Source: Metallumcola ferriviriculae (lineage in GTDB: Bacteria > Bacillota > JADQBR01). From it: a stretch of DNA of 64,000 nt. The notes below the pieces were generated by a model. That model saw only the letters and a program-made list of their open reading frames with translations, had not been told where the DNA came from and ran no database searches. Positions 1 through 7,356 of this stretch are shown piece after piece. The number at the start of each line of letters is the position of its first letter. The stretch's first letter is position 1. The position numbers and the translations under genes were made by a program. The stretch spans positions 62,001-126,000 of the forward strand of contig NZ_CP121694.1 of NCBI RefSeq assembly GCF_035573695.1. The letters run 5' to 3'.

Positions 1-356
1 TTCGTTGATAGCGGCTTCCAATTTCTTTAGCGAAGTCTATCATTTCAGTTATCAATACTTCAAGGTCTTGGACCTGGTTATACTTTTCCACAATTACCTG
101 AAGCTTTTCTGAAAAGGATATGGATCGGACAAGGTTGGTTTTCTTAAACCACTTAATTTTACCTTCAATTAGCTTCTTTAGGGATAATAGCAATTATGTT
201 TTTACACTTCATTGCCATTATCTTAGCTAGGTTTTCAGGAGAAAGAAGATTTTTTTCTTTCTTGGCTACTATATACTCTACTCCTCCATCTTTTAACACA
301 GCCTGTTCTATCATGTTTATTATTTTAGCTTTGAATGCCTCAACATCGGGCATCGG
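1..356 (-). pseudogene. Type I restriction HsdR C-terminal remnant
   Basis: Minus-strand translation of positions 1-165 gives a stretch containing KWFKKTNLVRSISFSEKLQ and EVLITEMIDFAKEI. This matches the C-terminal helical region (DUF3387 type) of type I restriction enzyme R subunits. A second frame at 165-353 ([11 protein letters not shown]...) precedes it, and the two join only with a frameshift near 175-185. The motor and nuclease domains are absent, and the window edge cuts the 3' side. It directly follows an HsdM N-terminal fragment in the same orientation, so a large internal deletion of an hsdM-S-R operon is the simplest explanation. The piece is non-functional. Family assignment rests on the FSEKL...IEELI-like pattern only. 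Confidence 0.6.
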
Positions 357-357
357 T

Positions 358-493
358 CTGACGGTCTGATACGTATTTTAGAAAAATGATGCCAAGCGCA
401 ATATTCTTATATTTCGAAGCATCAATACTGCCTCTAAGTTTATCGGCAACCGCCCACATCTTCTAGACTGGTAACTAGTTGTTCTTTTGCCAT
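358..493 (-). pseudogene. Type I DNA methyltransferase HsdM N-terminal remnant
   Basis: An AAGGAG Shine-Dalgarno site precedes an ATG at 493 that starts [11 protein letters not shown]. The reading then shifts by one base and continues as [19 protein letters not shown] followed by [13 protein letters not shown], the hallmark N-terminal helical motif of type I modification subunits (HsdM_N). In the original frame a stop follows after 17 codons. Only about 45 codons remain, with no SAM-binding or NPPF motif. The end abuts HsdR-type sequence, so S-subunit and catalytic regions have been deleted. It is clearly a relic. The intact ribosome binding site suggests fairly recent decay. Confidence 0.7.
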
Positions 494-577
494 ACCTACA
501 GCTCCTTAGCAATCATGTATAAAAACCTATAAAATAACAGTTTCCCTAACAATCTTTAATTTCCTGCAATATGTACA

Positions 578-598
578 AAACCCTGAAGAATAGGGTTT
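578..598 (-). terminator. Hairpin downstream of DUF262 remnant
   Basis: A 7-bp inverted repeat (AAACCCT / AGGGTTT) with a 7-nt loop lies just past the stop at 604. On the minus strand the stem runs into TTTTG. It looks like the old Rho-independent terminator of the degraded gene upstream. Confidence 0.45.
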
Positions 599-603
599 AA
601 ATA

Positions 604-1250
604 CTATTCGCTATTCTTCTCATCTTCTCCACCCTCTATGGACTGAGCAGCATCTCTTGCAATCGGTTTGCTCATTGCAATTTCTATGTGTTTTAAAAGG
701 GAGTTTTGTCTACTTTTGAAGAAGCTGTTGAAGTCGTTTTGCCTTAATGTATCAGGATTTATCATATGAGATGTTGGAATCTCATTCATTCGTGCATCGG
801 TTATTCCTGCATGCTTCTGCAATTTTTCTAAATAAATAGAGGGCGCGTTAGCACTTATTATTCGATTTGTCTTAGCTGATATAGGCGTCTTATTGATAAT
901 ACAGTCAGCCAGTTTATTATCAATGCTGTTTGTCTTGCAATATGCCTGTGGGAAGATATGGTGTATGTCAATGTTATCATCACAATATATTTATGTGTCG
1001 ATTGGCTCACCTGTTCTAAAATCCAGTCCCCCTTCTAGTAAGAGAAGTGTGCTTAATCCTTTATAGGCCGCACTATTTCTTGGTCTTAAAGTAAGAAGCC
1101 TTGTAGGTGCAAAATTAGCATCTTGAACCATACTTGGTTCTGCACCACCATCTATCCATTCCAGTGCCCCAGGTAAGTCTTTTGTAAATCGTGTTTCGTT
1201 GGCACTTCCATATAGCTCACCAAACACACCGCACCAATACCATTTATATA
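604..1250 (-). pseudogene. DUF262/GmrSD-like restriction protein, C-terminal fragment
   Basis: One continuous minus-strand frame from about 1250 to 604 encodes YWCGVFGELYGSANETRF, then RLLTLRPRNSAAYKGL and GGLDFRTGEPID, then an in-frame TAA at 991-993, then DDNIDIHHIFPQAYC and SAKTNRIIS. The block with IHHIFP is the HNH-like (DUF1524-type) half of DUF262 proteins related to the GmrSD modification-dependent nucleases. The single stop between GEPIDT and IYCDDN splits the domain, and the DUF262 N-terminal NTPase-like half is missing. The 5' break at about 1250 is exactly where serine-recombinase sequence starts on the other strand, so a recombination or deletion junction truncated the gene. It is non-functional as it stands. 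Confidence 0.7.
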
Positions 1251-1259
1251 GCTTACGCC

Positions 1260-1552
1260 GTACTGAATCTGACTCTACTTGATCAGATAGCCTCGTTAGA
1301 GAAAGCCTATGCTCATGAAACTAAAATAGATGCTAATGCGCTTCGTGTATTCTTTACTAACTTCAAAACTGCTTTTGAAAATGCAACAATCAAGGAAAAG
1401 CGTGAGCTAATGCGGACCTTCATCCGGCATTTAGAATTAATCCCTGAAAATGAAGAAATCAGGGTAGAATTTTACCCTGATAACATAGTGCAAAGTATTG
1501 GTGCCGGAGACCGGAATCAAACCTATACGGCGGTTGAAGACCGATGGACTCT
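1260..1552 (+). pseudogene. Large serine recombinase, C-terminal fragment
   Basis: This plus-strand frame carries LDQIASLEKAYAHETKID, LRVFFTNFKTAFENATIKEK and RELMRTFIRHLELIPENEEI. This is the coiled-coil/C-terminal pattern of large serine recombinases (resolvase plus recombinase plus zinc-beta-ribbon families). The catalytic N-terminus (Ser nucleophile) and DNA-binding domain are gone. The end of the frame, GAGDRNQTY, is the kind of translation produced when a recombinase frame runs antisense through a tRNA 3' end, and a tRNA-like sequence lies there on the minus strand. The frame stays open to 1640, but past 1552 it is antisense to the neighbouring permease. This is most likely a relic of an integrative element next to its attachment site. 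Confidence 0.6.
1499..1545 (-). other. tRNA 3'-end-like sequence, possible attachment site scar
   Basis: Read on the minus strand, this ends in CTCCGGC-A-CCA, preceded by a T-arm-like GG-TTTGATT-CC. The acceptor sequence is the common 3' strand of Leu-type tRNAs. The T-loop has T where the near-universal C56 should be, the T-stem has one mismatch, and no 5' tRNA half is present before the permease gene. It is therefore not a functional tRNA. With the recombinase tail running through it, the best reading is a half-site left by integration into a tRNA gene. Confidence is limited because no partner half is visible. Confidence 0.35.
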
Positions 1553-1554
1553 CT

Positions 1555-2154
1555 TTATCTTTTCCCTTTATCATACGGCTCGCCGGCAGCCTGCGGCGCT
1601 TGAGATGATTTGGAGAAGACAACTAATGCGATTAAGGTAACTACATAAGGAAAGGTTTTTAAGATTATGCCGGGGATTTGCGCCAATGCGGGGACCACCT
1701 GAGATACATTGGCAATAGTGCTTGCAAAGCCAAAGAATAGGGTAGCTCCTAGAATTCCTAAGGGTTTCCACTGGCCGAAGATTAAGGCAGCCAGGGCCAA
1801 AAAGCCTAATCCAGCCGCGGTTCCACTGAACTCACCCGAGAAGGTGACGATCACGATGGCTCCTCCCAGCCCCGCAAAGGCCCCGGAGGCCATCACCGCA
1901 ATGTAACGCATGCGATATACATTAACCCCGGCAGCATCCGCTGCGTGGGGGTGTTCACCGCAAGCTCTCAAGCGCAGTCCAAAAGGAGTTCTGTACAAAG
2001 CAAACCAAGAACATAATAAGATTGCCAATGCCAGCCAGGTGGTGGAATAATTTTTGGTAAAAAAGCTAGGGCATAAAAGTAGAAGAGGATGCCTTAACAA
2101 AAAAAGAGACCACCCGGAAGGTCGGATAGCCTCTTTATAAATAAACTTATGCAC
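1555..2154 (-). pseudogene. 5'-truncated BMP/nucleoside-type ABC permease (NupQ/YufQ-like)
   Basis: Residues from about 35 on match the C-terminal half of the second permease of basic-membrane-protein/nucleoside ABC importers: LYRTPFGLRLRACGEHPHAA, AGVNVYRMRYIAV, GGAIVIVTFSGEFSGTAAGLG and FGQWKPLGILGA. Several hydrophobic segments remain. Full-length relatives are about 300 residues. Here roughly the first 120 are missing, and the first 30 codons (MHKFIYKEAIRPSG) do not look like the family. No partner permease, ATPase or lipoprotein lies nearby. It sits between the HtrA gene and the recombinase/tRNA scar, so the operon was probably cut by the same rearrangement. A 199-aa product could be made but is unlikely to transport anything. 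Confidence 0.65.
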
Positions 2155-2165
2155 ATGGTAAGCTC

Positions 2166-3344
2166 TTAGTTTTTTCCTTCCTCACCAATCTTGACAGTGA
2201 CGTATCTGGTACTTCCCTGACGGTTAATTAGCAGCACTGCCTTATCACCAATCTTACTTTCCTTCACCAGTTCAACCAATTTATCGGGATCCACTACCTC
2301 TTTTTTATTGAACTCCAATATCACATCGCCTCGCTTAAGGCCGGCTTCGTCGGCAGGGCTGCCCGGTTGTACGTAAGCTACCAGTGCCCCTTGGGTATTG
2401 TCAAGTCCAAAGTATTCCTTTAGCTCCGGAGTAACCGGCTGAAGCATTACTCCAAGATAAGGACGTACTACGTGCCCTTTTTCCTTCAGGTCATTGAATA
2501 CTTCCTTTACTGTACTGGTAGGAATTGCGAAGCCTATTCCTTGAGCCTGAGCGTTAATAGCTGTATTAATACCTACCACTTCTCCATTCATGTTAAGCAG
2601 AGGTCCACCGCTGTTACCCGGGTTAATGGACGCATCAGTTTGTAATAAATTCTTGTAGTGTCGGTCTTCAATGGTAATGGGACGCCCCTTAGCACTAATT
2701 ACCCCGACGGTAACCGTATGGTCCAGTCCGTAGGGATTACCAATGGCTATCACCCAGTCACCCGCCCTAGCATCCTGCGAACTTCCCAGGGCCAATACCG
2801 GCAAGTCTTTATCTGCGTTGATTTTGAGCACTGCCAAGTCTAAGTTATGATCCGACCCAACCAGTTTTGCAGAGAATGCTTCATCGTAGCCGGCTACTTC
2901 CACATTAATTTCATTGGCACCGGAAACTACGTGTTCATTAGTAAGGATGTAACCATCTTTAGAAATAATAAAACCAGACCCTAACCCTTTACTGGTTCTT
3001 GGTTGCTGAGGATACGCGAATTGGTCACCAAAAAATTGCCTAAAAAACGGGTCTTGAAAGAATGGATTCTGTTGGCTGCTTCCCGAGTTCTCCATAACCG
3101 TTTCAATCTTAACTACGGCCTTTCCCGCTTTGTTCACAATCCCGGCCACATCGTTTTGTACCTCAGTATGCTGAAGTACAGTCGTACCATCTTCCACCGC
3201 CGGCGGCACCGCTTCTTTTGAAGAGTTTAATGCCTGCAGCGGATTATAATCTGCCGCTAAAATAACGGTTCCACCAAGTAATAAACCGCCTACGAACACC
3301 AAACTAAGTACCACTGCTAAAGTCCTGTTTTTAATAACGCCCAT
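2166..3344 (-). CDS. HtrA/DegP-family membrane-anchored serine protease
   Basis: This 392-residue trypsin-like protease has one N-terminal membrane anchor (about residues 9-31), a low-complexity Phe/Gln-rich linker (about 88-118), the protease domain and a single C-terminal PDZ domain (about 290-385). The catalytic triad is visible as His138 (TNEHVV), Asp169 (HNLDLAVL) and Ser245 (GNSGGPLL). It would act outside the membrane on misfolded exported proteins, as HtrA/YkdA/YyxA do in Bacillus. The start has a good ribosome site (AAGGAGTG about 8 nt before ATG). The gene stands alone between a permease relic and a terminator. No CssR-type regulatory site could be identified in the 120 bp upstream. 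Confidence 0.93.
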   Translation of the reverse strand: MGVIKNRTLAVVLSLVFVGGLLLGGTVILAADYNPLQALNSSKEAVPPAVEDGTTVLQHTEVQNDVAGIVNKAGKAVVKIETVMENSGSSQQNPFFQDPFFRQFFGDQFAYPQQPRTSKGLGSGFIISKDGYILTNEHVVSGANEINVEVAGYDEAFSAKLVGSDHNLDLAVLKINADKDLPVLALGSSQDARAGDWVIAIGNPYGLDHTVTVGVISAKGRPITIEDRHYKNLLQTDASINPGNSGGPLLNMNGEVVGINTAINAQAQGIGFAIPTSTVKEVFNDLKEKGHVVRPYLGVMLQPVTPELKEYFGLDNTQGALVAYVQPGSPADEAGLKRGDVILEFNKKEVVDPDKLVELVKESKIGDKAVLLINRQGSTRYVTVKIGEEGKN

Positions 3345-3460
3345 CTTCTTTTCACTCCTTGTAAACCTTATTTAATCCAATTATGTAATCCGAACCTTAA
3401 AATTTGCTTAAAATAGGTACAAAAAACGATAAAAATTTTTTGGGGAATTGAAAATGGGCA

Positions 3461-3488
3461 TAAAAAAAAGGCAGCGAATATGCTGCCG
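3461..3488 (-). terminator. Rho-independent terminator
   Basis: On the minus strand GGCAGC-ATATTC-GCTGCC (3470-3487) is followed by eight T residues (3462-3469). It ends the transcript of the tandem small membrane genes and possibly of the decarboxylase upstream, separating them from htrA. Confidence 0.85.
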
Positions 3489-3489
3489 C

Positions 3490-3606
3490 TTAAGCCTTTT
3501 GAGAGTTGTTGGGGAATAATTTAGTCCCAGGGTCCTTGCTTTGACGATAAAAATAATAGATAAGTGCCACTAAGACAGCGCCACCAAATATTGCACCCCA
3601 AATCAC
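3490..3606 (-). CDS. 38-aa single-span membrane micro-protein (paralog of 3739-3945)
   Basis: A GTG start at 3606 (SD GGGGTGAGG about 5-8 nt upstream; an ATG at 3621 is an alternative) opens a frame reading VIWGAIFGGAVLVALIYYFY then RQSKDPGTKLF and ending in NNSQKA. There is one hydrophobic span with a Y-Y-F-Y-R-Q boundary. It aligns over about 27 residues with the neighbouring product (VIWGAIFGGAVLVALIYYFYRQ versus MIWGTIFSVGVIVALVYYFYRQ, then a DPG motif), so the two are tandem duplicates. The gene lies directly before a strong terminator. Function is unknown. Conservation of sequence and start context between the copies argues that it is a real gene despite its size. Confidence 0.65.
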   Translation of the reverse strand: MIWGAIFGGAVLVALIYYFYRQSKDPGTKLFPNNSQKA

Positions 3607-3738
3607 ATCCCTCACCCCCATCCCCTAGGAAATTTAGTTGTATTACATTCTATGAATTATCAAAGTAAATAAGTATTCTACATTTAATTGTATTTCCCTG
3701 CAAGAATGTTTTCAATAAGCTCCTGGGGCATGCACCAT

Positions 3739-3945
3739 TCATTCAGTACTGCCTTGTGGCCCCTGGTTTGGATAAGGTTCAGCTTCTCCGACAGGCTCCG
3801 CCTGCTTATTTCTTTTAAACCGCTTTCCTTCTTCCGGCAGCCGATTAGCAAAAAACAGGTCAATTCCAGGGTCATTGTTCTGCCGGTAAAAATAGTACAC
3901 TAAAGCAACAATAACACCAACGGAAAATATTGTACCCCAAATCAT
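3739..3945 (-). CDS. 68-aa single-span membrane micro-protein
   Basis: The ATG at 3945 has a GAGGTGATG ribosome site; an upstream in-frame GTG/ATG near 3957 is possible but lies inside that site. The product has one N-terminal transmembrane segment (MIWGTIFSVGVIVALVYYFY), then a charged, Pro/Glu-rich cytoplasmic-looking tail (RQNNDPGIDLFF, NRLPEEGKRFKRNKQ, ending EPYPNQGPQGSTE). The first half is paralogous to the 38-aa protein at 3490-3606. It is encoded between the decarboxylase and that paralog on the same strand. No known family is recognised. It could be a membrane-bound adaptor or stress micro-protein, but nothing in the sequence decides this. Confidence 0.65.
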   Translation of the reverse strand: MIWGTIFSVGVIVALVYYFYRQNNDPGIDLFFANRLPEEGKRFKRNKQAEPVGEAEPYPNQGPQGSTE

Positions 3946-4030
3946 TGTTCTCATCACCTCGGCAATAGTGTTTCCGACTGAGCGCCGTTTATGCCAACAT
4001 AATAGCAGCTCACAGTTCCCTATGTATAGC

Positions 4031-4053
4031 TATAGCCCGCATTGCGGGCTATA
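4031..4053. terminator. Perfect 10-bp stem-loop after the decarboxylase
   Basis: TATAGCCCGC-att-GCGGGCTATA lies 3 nt past the decarboxylase stop. There is no clear T-tract on either strand, so it may be a weak terminator or an mRNA 3'-end stabiliser rather than a classical terminator. Confidence 0.5.
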
Positions 4054-4055
4054 AC

Positions 4056-5549
4056 TTATCCTACTTCTTCGGCATCTGGGGCTTGACTCATATGCAGTAC
4101 CTCTTTAATCACCTTGATTTTTTCCAGTGATGGGTCCTCCGGTCCTTGTAAGTCAGCATTTTCCTGTTTTAAAACCACTACATACTCTATCAAGTCTCGA
4201 CTGATGACTTCGCCAGGGCAAACCAATGGAATGCCAGGAGGATAGGCCATGATAGACTCAGCACTTATTTCACCTTCTGCTTCCTCCAGCGGAATAAGTT
4301 TTGTTTGACTATAAAATGCTTCCCTGGGTAGTACACTCACTTCCGGCAGCGCCGGCAGCGGCGGCAAAAACTTCAAAACATTTTTATGTGGTCTTTTCGC
4401 GGCCATTTCACGCACTACTACCAAAAGGTTAGTGATAGCTTCCCATGTATCCCCGATAGACATCAGAATAATTACATTATAGAGGTCCGAAAGTTCCACC
4501 TGAATCCGATACTCGCTTCTAAGAATTTTTTCCATTTCATAGCCGGACATTCCCAACCCCTGTACATTTATGGTTATCTTAGTCGAATCGAAACTATGAC
4601 AGCCCGTCGCTCCGGTTTGTTTCTCAAGCAGCCGAATACCTGCTATCTTTCCTAGTTCTCGACGAAGCCAATAGGTGCGCTCCAGCATATCCGAAACAAG
4701 CTGCCTGCCTTTTAACGCCATTTGTTTGCGTGCAACATCCAGAGACGCCAACAGAATATAAGATGGGCTGGTAGTCTGCCCTAGGTTTAAAACAGCTTTA
4801 ACATGCTGCGGGTTAATCAGACCCTCTCTAATCAATAATATAGAACTTTGGGTCAAGGATCCCGCTAATTTATGGGTGCTGGTTGCAGCAAGGTCTACCC
4901 CTGCCTTCATCGCAGAAAGAGGCAGTTCATCGCTAAAGTATAGATGCGCGCCATGGGCCTCATCAGCAATCACAGGCACCCCAACAGCATGCGCTGCTCT
5001 TACAATTCCCTCCAGATCAGATGCGGTACCATAATAATTAGGGTTAATGACAAAAACTGCTTTGGCGTCAGGATGGACTTTCAATGCCCTTTCCACCTGT
5101 TCCGGAGAGATACCCATAGATACACCGAAATCACTCTGCATTTCCGGCTCTAGGTATACCGGTCTCACTCCACTGATAATCAAACCGCTAATTGCGGATT
5201 TGTGGGCGTTTCGGGGTAAAATTATTTTATCTCCCGGTTGGCAGACCGCCATAATCATGGCCTGTATACCGGATGTGGTCCCGTTGGTAAGAAAAAACGC
5301 CTGATCAGCACCATATGCCTCCGCCGTTAATGCTTCGGCATCCTTAATAGGCCCCCGCGGGTTACAGATATTGTCTAAATCGGGCATGCAGGTCAGATCC
5401 ATCTCCATTACCCGCTTACCGACAAAATCGGTAAACTCCGGCAGCCCTTCACCCTGTTTATGCCCCGGAACATGAAAGGGTATCGTTCCTTGATCTACAT
5501 ACTGCTTTAAAGCGTCAAATACGGGTGTTCTGGTCTGGTCTAAGGCCAT
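4056..5549 (-). CDS. Orn/Lys/Arg decarboxylase family PLP enzyme
   Basis: This 497-residue fold-type I PLP decarboxylase is of the short clostridial/Bacillus type (YaaO/SpeA-like; no N-terminal wing domain as in E. coli LdcC). Visible features are HVPGHKQG (26-33), the acidic DEAH at 196-199 and the Schiff-base lysine in STHKLAGSLTQ (Lys227). The C-terminal domain has PPGIPLVCPGE. It would make agmatine or cadaverine/putrescine from arginine, lysine or ornithine; the substrate cannot be read from the sequence. The start was chosen at 5549 because AAAGGAGGTG lies about 7 nt upstream; the longer frame begins with an unrelated hydrophobic stretch. No agmatinase or spermidine synthase genes are nearby. 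Confidence 0.9.
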   Translation of the reverse strand: MALDQTRTPVFDALKQYVDQGTIPFHVPGHKQGEGLPEFTDFVGKRVMEMDLTCMPDLDNICNPRGPIKDAEALTAEAYGADQAFFLTNGTTSGIQAMIMAVCQPGDKIILPRNAHKSAISGLIISGVRPVYLEPEMQSDFGVSMGISPEQVERALKVHPDAKAVFVINPNYYGTASDLEGIVRAAHAVGVPVIADEAHGAHLYFSDELPLSAMKAGVDLAATSTHKLAGSLTQSSILLIREGLINPQHVKAVLNLGQTTSPSYILLASLDVARKQMALKGRQLVSDMLERTYWLRRELGKIAGIRLLEKQTGATGCHSFDSTKITINVQGLGMSGYEMEKILRSEYRIQVELSDLYNVIILMSIGDTWEAITNLLVVVREMAAKRPHKNVLKFLPPLPALPEVSVLPREAFYSQTKLIPLEEAEGEISAESIMAYPPGIPLVCPGEVISRDLIEYVVVLKQENADLQGPEDPSLEKIKVIKEVLHMSQAPDAEEVG

Positions 5550-5757
5550 CGCCAGCACCTCCTTTACATAAAATATTATCTCGATAAATTTACAGTAAAT
5601 ATATTGAAACATAGAAAAATTGCACTGTCAAGAATAGTTTTCTGCGACCTTTTGGCGAATTGTTTCCCTGCTTAAAAGAGCCTGCATCTGCCCAGTAACG
5701 TAACCAAGCATTCTCGGTGATTATCAGGTTTTATCGAAGCTACTGAGGATGCTAATC

Positions 5758-5795
5758 ATAAGCAGAGCCACCATAAAAATGGCGGCTCTGCTTAT
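5758..5795. terminator. Long stem-loop after the FBP aldolase/phosphatase gene
   Basis: A 12-bp arm (ATAAGCAGAGCC / GGCTCTGCTTAT) plus an inner CCAT/ATGG stem with an AAAA loop and one A-C mismatch. It sits 31 nt past the gene end. It is probably the transcription end, although the T-tract is weak. Confidence 0.55.
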
Positions 5796-5825
5796 AACTT
5801 ATTTATTATTTTATTTTAGTAAAGA

Positions 5826-6947
5826 TTATTCTTCTTTCGCTACAGCAGCCTCATCATCTTCCAATGATACGAAGCGATCTCTTAGCTTTTCCTGCACCTG
5901 GGGCATGGTAGTGTATTCCATTTCATCCAAATGTAATCTATGGGGTTCAAATGGCCCTAAACTACGCAGGTAATTAGCCAGTTTATTGGCCTTCTCTCGA
6001 GCCAGATCGTAGGACGGGTCCGCGAAGAAATCCTGAGGTCCGATCAGCTTACCATTGGCAATTTGAAATCCTAGACCGATAACCCGGGGCGGCCCATCAA
6101 AACGCGTGGGGTTACTCTGTTTTTGGCTTACCGGCATTAATGGACCGCTATGAGAACCCCGCATCCAGCCGGAAACTAAGTGGGGATTAGCGAAAGGCTC
6201 CAGTGCTTCACCTACTGCCGGCAGGCCGCTTTGGCAGCGAACAATACACACAGGGTCATCCTTACCCACATAGCGTCCGGCCAGCATGTTCAGTTTTTGG
6301 GTGGTGGAAACAGCCGCAATGTCCCCAGTAGTTTTGGAGTAAATAGATTTAATACAATAGCGTCCCGGTGCACCAATAAAAATGAGTAAATCATAAAGTT
6401 CTTCAGGGGCATCAAAAAAGACTCTTTTATTTTCTTTTAAATCATGTACCTCGAAACGAAACCCCGCATGCATCTTCGGGTCAATTACCAAACCAATGGT
6501 GTTAAATGGGTCGGCAAAGATCTTATAAAGCGGTAGGTTCCAGGCGCCGGGTTCCGTCTTATCTGCCATAAATGTAATTACCGGTTCACTTTTTCTCTCC
6601 TCAAACTCCATCTCTGCTACACCAGGCCCCATACCCTTCACATTTCCGGAAAAGGCATCGCTAAGCAGGTCCTGACCGGCTCCATAGAGCTTCAGTTCCT
6701 TAGCAACTTCAGTACAGGATAAGAAAGTTTCCCAAGCCAGTTTATGTACCGGCTCGTAATCAGTACCGTGACGGTGGGTCATTACTAGATTAATGTCATC
6801 ACCAACATGGGTAACATGATAATCCTCCAAAAGTTCCGTCTTAGACATACACTCCTTCGCTCTTTCCAATAATCTCGGATGAACACTAGAATGCCCAACA
6901 AATCCACCAATGTCCGCTTTAATGACGCTCAAAGTAATTTTTGCCAT
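5826..6947 (-). CDS. fbp: Bifunctional fructose-1,6-bisphosphate aldolase/phosphatase (archaeal type)
   Basis: This 373-residue protein belongs to the FBPase V family that both condenses triose phosphates and dephosphorylates FBP, giving one-way gluconeogenesis. The N-terminus VIKADIGGFVGHS supplies metal ligands (Asp12, His19), with further acidic residues at GDD (50-51). GRYVGKDDP contains Tyr226 and Lys229, corresponding to the aldolase tyrosine and Schiff-base lysine of the Sulfolobus enzyme. SGWMRGSHSGPLMPV and GFQIANGKL are also typical. Length is normal. The C-terminus carries a short acidic/alanine tail. The gene is alone, with SD GGAGGGTGC before ATG. The family is typical of archaea and deeply branching, often autotrophic or thermophilic bacteria, so it hints at acetogenic or autotrophic metabolism. 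Confidence 0.93.
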   Translation of the reverse strand: MAKITLSVIKADIGGFVGHSSVHPRLLERAKECMSKTELLEDYHVTHVGDDINLVMTHRHGTDYEPVHKLAWETFLSCTEVAKELKLYGAGQDLLSDAFSGNVKGMGPGVAEMEFEERKSEPVITFMADKTEPGAWNLPLYKIFADPFNTIGLVIDPKMHAGFRFEVHDLKENKRVFFDAPEELYDLLIFIGAPGRYCIKSIYSKTTGDIAAVSTTQKLNMLAGRYVGKDDPVCIVRCQSGLPAVGEALEPFANPHLVSGWMRGSHSGPLMPVSQKQSNPTRFDGPPRVIGLGFQIANGKLIGPQDFFADPSYDLAREKANKLANYLRSLGPFEPHRLHLDEMEYTTMPQVQEKLRDRFVSLEDDEAAVAKEE

Positions 6948-7146
6948 TAAGCACCCTCCTTAAATTATAGAATAATTACTGCAGAAATGCCTTGCAGCAG
7001 TTAAACCCCAACACCCACCTCACTTATATATATTACATATATTGATAAATGTGTTATACTAATTATTATAGTTTTCTATTTATATCACACTTTTCCTCTT
7101 TATTGTATGCTGTTTTTCTGAAAAACCTTAAAATTCATCATCAATT

Positions 7147-7356
7147 TTAAAAGCCCGCCATAAAAGCGGGCTTTCCCTTCCAAACCAACTGGACATCCAC
7201 ACTGACACTGTTAGGGGTGTCATTCCACTTAGGCGGCGTATCCGGCTGAGGTTTCTGCTGGGGCGGTGTAGAAACTACGATGGCTAGCACGATGGCAATA
7301 ACGAATATGAGTATTCCAAGCAGTATCCAAAGCTTGTTCGTTTTAATTAACTCCAT
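7147..7356 (-). CDS. 69-aa membrane-anchored small protein
   Basis: An AGAGGTGAT ribosome site precedes ATG at 7356. One strong hydrophobic segment (residues 9-30, LWILLGILIFVIAIVLAIVV) is followed by a Pro-rich linker (TPPQQKPQPDTPP) and a short hydrophilic domain ending WKGKPAFMAGF. The last codons coincide with a GC-rich hairpin that serves as terminator. No family is recognised. It is monocistronic, with 200 bp of apparently empty DNA before the FBP aldolase/phosphatase gene and a divergent gene upstream. It is probably expressed given the signals, and exported with the C-terminus outside or inside (not decidable). Confidence 0.6.
   Translation of the reverse strand: MELIKTNKLWILLGILIFVIAIVLAIVVSTPPQQKPQPDTPPKWNDTPNSVSVDVQLVWKGKPAFMAGF
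7149..7173 (-). terminator. Terminator overlapping the 3' end of a coding region
   Basis: AAAGCCCGC / GCGGGCTTT with a 7-nt loop; on the minus strand the stem ends in TTTTAAAATT. The stem lies inside the last eight codons of the 69-aa gene, so termination and the C-terminal residues are encoded by the same bases. Confidence 0.65.

Noticed and set aside
1499-1545. Functional tRNA gene
   Set aside because: The 5' half is absent, the T-loop lacks the near-universal C, and the T-stem has a mismatch. Treated as an attachment-site relic instead.
3684-3875. 63-aa minus-strand frame overlapping the small membrane gene
   Set aside because: It overlaps the paralog-supported frame at 3739-3945, has no good ribosome site and no family-like features.
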